Shown: positions 7,835 through 10,204 of the stretch, one piece after another
Position numbering within the stretch: position 1 is the first letter of the stretch
Layout: every line of letters starts with the position of its first letter
NCBI GenBank assembly: GCA_028565635.1
Contig: JAOXYB010066512.1
Location: forward strand, 1-10,204
Reading direction: 5' to 3'
Length of the DNA: 10,204 nucleotides
Origin: Phoronis ovalis
Taxonomy: Eukaryota > Phoronida > Phoronidae
Program-made: the position numbers and the translations under genes
Notes under the pieces: generated by a model
What the model was told of the DNA's origin: nothing
The model's input: the letters and a program-made list of their open reading frames with translations, nothing else
Database searches by the model: none

Positions 7835-8326
7835 TATTGCAAATTTTAATTCTTTGTGTTCATAGAACTGTTTAAATATGTACCACGAGCTATATGTTAC
7901 TAACATAAAATATTGTGATGTCCAGCACTTTAAAGTCCCTGGATCTAGATATAACACGAAGGGATGAAGGAATAGATAAAAATATGTATGTATAACCTGT
8001 CTTGGTCCAGGGCATTATTAATGTTGCAATGCCAACTGTATATTAAAAATTGAGGGAAAGTATGCAAAGATAGAAAAGTAAACTCACGGCCACAACTCAA
8101 TGGTTAATTATCTAACATATGATTAAACATAATACCAGGCAGAAGTCATTAATTGACATGACACAGGTGACTCCCGGCAGTTCATCAACCATGTTTACAT
8201 GGTTTTGATTCAATGAATACTACTTATAGGCAAATGCTAAACTGACAATAATAATTAAAAAATGTTATCTCTATTTAAACACATTATGCAATATACATAG
8301 GGTATGTGTGTTTGTGTGTCTTTCTA

Positions 8327-8366
8327 TTTATTACACAGTTAAGGAGTCTTGTTCAGAATTTAAAAC
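8327..8366 (+). repeat. Direct repeat copy 1 (129-base offset)
   Basis: It begins TTATTACACAGTTA (8328-8341) and continues with TTGTTCAGAATTTAAA. The second copy lies at 8457-8495. The 14-base head is identical and the next ~25 bases match at most positions. Because 129 is a multiple of three, a plus-strand frame at 8308-8499 shows the repeat at protein level as YYTVKESCSEFK and YYTVTELCSQCK. I take that frame to be a by-product. Confidence 0.65.
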
Positions 8367-8456
8367 AAAAAAAACACTTTCTTTGGAGAATGGATGGGCT
8401 TTCTTTTCTATTGGAGTTTCTTATAAAAATTTTATTATTTTTGTAACGGTTTCTGC

Positions 8457-8495
8457 TTATTACACAGTTACCGAGCTTTGTTCACAATGTAAATC
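8457..8495 (+). repeat. Direct repeat copy 2 (129-base offset)
   Basis: This is the second copy of the repeat at 8327-8366: the same TTATTACACAGTTA head, then TTGTTCACAATGTAAA. It could be a decayed tandem duplication or part of an old mobile element. No flanking duplication or terminal inverted repeat is evident. Confidence 0.65.
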
Positions 8496-8880
8496 ATAAA
8501 ACTTCAGTATCAATTAGACACAGTTTTCTTTACATTAAGTACAAACACTGCAATTTGAACAACACAGAGGGAGTGGGATTCTAGATAAGTTGAAGAAGTG
8601 TACTATATATAAAAGATTCTGTATATATTAATATTTTAATAAACTTACATCTTAAAAGATGTATTTTGAACTCAGTAGTTCATATAAACAGTAAGATATA
8701 AAAATAAATATCTACAAGTATGTTAAGGAAAGTAACAAACCTACAAAGCCCGGGTAGTAAATGTTGGTAAGGGTGAGCAGCTAAGGATAAAAACCCTGAC
8801 CGTGTTAAATAAATGTTACCAAAAATACAAGTGAAGTGTCCATAAAGTGAAAAAATACAAAAAGCATTCGCTGGCAAAAT

Positions 8881-9105
8881 ATATACCATGTCGTAAATTC
8901 ACTTGTAAATTATATACCATGTGAAAATTTATGATCTTAATTTTTAATATCTGTAATAAATGCTTTTCGAAGTAATACACCCTAGCTATGGTAAATGAGT
9001 TTTTTATGAAAGATACATCCTGTAGTAAATATTCAAAAAAAAAGTATACCCTGTAGCTCCACTAAGGCTTTACTAACGGTGAAAAGCATACCCTGTGGTA
9101 TATTC
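8881..9105. repeat. Degenerate ~31-base periodic array of ATACCCTGT
   Basis: Variants of ATACCCTGTAGTAAAT recur at about 8883 (ATACCATGTCGTAAAT), 8913 (ATACCATGTG), 8975 (ATACACCCTAGC), 9014 (ATACATCCTGTAGTAAAT), 9045 (ATACCCTGTAGC) and 9087 (ATACCCTGTGGTATAT). The steps are about 30, 62, 39, 31 and 42 bases, near one or two units of 31. On the other strand the core reads ACAGGGTAT. It looks like an old, mutated tandem block that continues into 9106-9545. Confidence 0.65.
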
Positions 9106-9545
9106 AGGAGCTGAAAATAGGGGGCCTATGGGGCGGCACATGTATTCTAGTCAATGTCAGTCCCTGGGAGGGCACATGGATCACAGAATGGGTACACATA
9201 CGCAAACCAAAAATCATGTGAAAAGGGGATTTTTTTTTTGGTGAAGCGTGGAATGTGCATTCAGCATAAAGGGGATATGTTTAGCTAAATATTGGCAAAT
9301 AGGGTATTGTTTTTAGAATGCAGGTCTTACAAGGATATATGTTTGTCACCGGTTTCACCATCAGATACATAACATTAGCGTGGCTTAACCAACACATGTT
9401 TGGCAATAAAGAGTCACCTTTTAAACCCATAAGCATTTCAAAGGGGTGTTTACGCGTTTAGGGGCTTTTCTTAAAACCCATGTTCGCGCATGTGAACCCG
9501 CCCATTACACTAGTGACCCCCGGGATGTCAGTAACCCCCGAGTAC
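9106..9545. mobile_element. Decayed repeat element with G- and C-runs, probably continuous with 8881-9105
   Basis: Composition shifts sharply from the surrounding A+T-rich DNA. It has runs such as AGGGGGCCTATGGGGCGGCA near 9120, GGGTATTG at 9302, AAAGGGGTGTTTACGCG near 9440 and GACCCCCGGGATGTCAGTAA near 9515, plus several CpGs (CGCG). Phrases of GGGTAT and GGGG spaced a few tens of bases apart, ending in a C-run/G-run block, resemble from memory a widespread non-coding repeat of marine invertebrate genomes. I cannot name the family. No open frame, transposase or reverse transcriptase is visible. Confidence 0.5.
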
Positions 9546-10204
9546 AACTAAAATTGGAGGAGCATGACAAACAATGAAATCACTGCACAACTAGTAATTA
9601 AAAAGCTATTGAGAATGTTATATAGTTTATTACAGACTATTTTATTGGTGACGTGTTGTATTTATAATATAATGCTACCTCTCGAGGACTAGCCCACGCA
9701 TAGGTAGCTCATTAGGGTTTGACAACCTAAAACTGTTTAGTGCCAGTTGAGCAAAGCCAGAAATACATGGATTCAACATGTGAATTGATGGAATTTTCTT
9801 TGTTATAAATCCCCTGTTTATCACTATTGTGGGAGAAACTAATAACTTACCCCAGTTACACAATGTACTGTTAGATTACTGCCATAATTAGATTACAATT
9901 AACAATGTTCCAAACAAATGAAATTTACCGAAATGCTATGATGAATTGTCCTGCAGAATTGATGTGGTGAAGTAGCCTAGAAACAACTAGCACGGGAGTT
10001 AATCATTTCCGGTACAAATTCCCCCTAGATGGCATAAGTACACCATTAGACTCCCAATCCAACTCAATACAAAAACGTTGTAACGTTCATGCACATACCA
10101 AATAGAGCAACATTCCCGGAACTATTATCAGAAGCACTCAACGAGGATAATTTTTTATGGCTTTATATAGCAAACCAACATATTTTTTTTACATGTTTCA
10201 TGGT
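9546..10204. other. A+T-rich stretch, no confident feature
   Basis: A 62-codon minus-strand frame at 9675-9863 contains no known motif, and I treat it as chance. A short minus-strand candidate exon is noted at 10099-10136. Two copies of TTAGATTAC (near 9871 and 9889) are a trivial short repeat. Nothing else is supported. Confidence 0.5.

Larger units (their letters stand above)
7664..8880. other. A+T-rich DNA upstream of exon 1, no confident gene
   Basis: This should be intron or 5' region of the ankyrin gene, because exon 1 opens at a strong acceptor. It holds the 15-base tandem repeat, a GT-rich run (8302-8320), a short hairpin (AACCATG…CATGGTT, 8187-8204) and a diverged direct repeat (8327-8495). 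A minus-strand frame at 8680-8889 (69 codons) has a fair acceptor inside it (…ATCCTTAG at ~8781) but no recognised domain. No promoter can be named. Confidence 0.6.

Noticed and set aside
8187-8204. 7-base hairpin AACCATG…CATGGTT
   Set aside because: Such short arms are expected by chance in several kilobases of A+T-rich DNA.
8308-8499. Plus-strand frame with a repeated YYTV peptide
   Set aside because: The peptide repeat follows from a DNA direct repeat whose offset happens to be a multiple of three. There is no other sign of coding.
8680-8889. 69-codon minus-strand frame
   Set aside because: It is hydrophobic A+T-driven text without a domain. A fair internal acceptor is present, but no matching exon series could be built with confidence.
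8881-9105. CRISPR-like array
   Set aside because: The units are diverged and unevenly spaced in a eukaryotic setting, without conserved full repeats or spacers.
9106-9545. Transposon with coding capacity
   Set aside because: No reverse transcriptase, transposase or integrase text appears in any frame. Only non-coding repeat structure is visible.
9675-9863. 62-codon minus-strand frame
   Set aside because: I recognise no family. Length is within chance for this composition, and there is no splice phase linking it to the gene.

Overview
The window looks like nuclear DNA of an animal. It is A+T-rich and carries one multi-exon gene on the minus strand, read here from about 7663 down to 488. Its short exons have canonical GT/AG borders and are separated by introns of about 80 to 1,490 bases. 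There is no bacterial-style operon, ribosome binding site or long open frame. The exact group cannot be fixed from sequence alone. Repeat debris at 8.88-9.55 kb reminds me of a family seen in marine invertebrate genomes, so I lean to a marine invertebrate.

Gene. Twelve exons (1-12 in reading order, from high to low coordinates) join in one consistent frame. They give about 769 residues with the exon pairing used below, or about 753 with the alternative last splice. The protein has three parts: about 12 ankyrin repeats (residues ~6-410), a degenerate IQ motif (421-431) followed by a basic, Ser/Pro/Asn-rich linker, and a charged Gln/Lys/Glu-rich, coiled-coil-like tail. The order ankyrin array, then IQ, then basic low-complexity tail is that of inversin (nephrocystin-2), and the repeat texts resemble inversin in places. 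I call it an inversin-like ankyrin/IQ protein and give no gene symbol. It is probably a scaffold, with no enzymatic domain.

Ends. Exon 1 is preceded by a strong splice acceptor, so at least one exon lies upstream. It may be 5' UTR, with the first ATG at 7657, or coding and beyond confident recognition. The 3' end is resolved to a TAA at 490-488, but the last intron has more than one possible donor and acceptor. A frame running through the strong last donor would stop at 714-712 instead.

Layout. 1-487: 3' UTR or flank. 488-7663: the gene. 7664-8880: A+T-rich DNA with a 15-base tandem repeat and a diverged 129-base-offset direct repeat. 8881-9545: a decayed repeat element, made of a roughly 31-base periodic ATACCCTGT array joined to a stretch with G- and C-runs. 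9546-10204: mostly featureless, with one weak ankyrin-like mini-exon candidate. I found no RNA gene, CRISPR array or intact transposon, and no convincing case for a new system. The best second looks are the decayed repeat, the alternative C-terminus and the search for the missing 5' exons.
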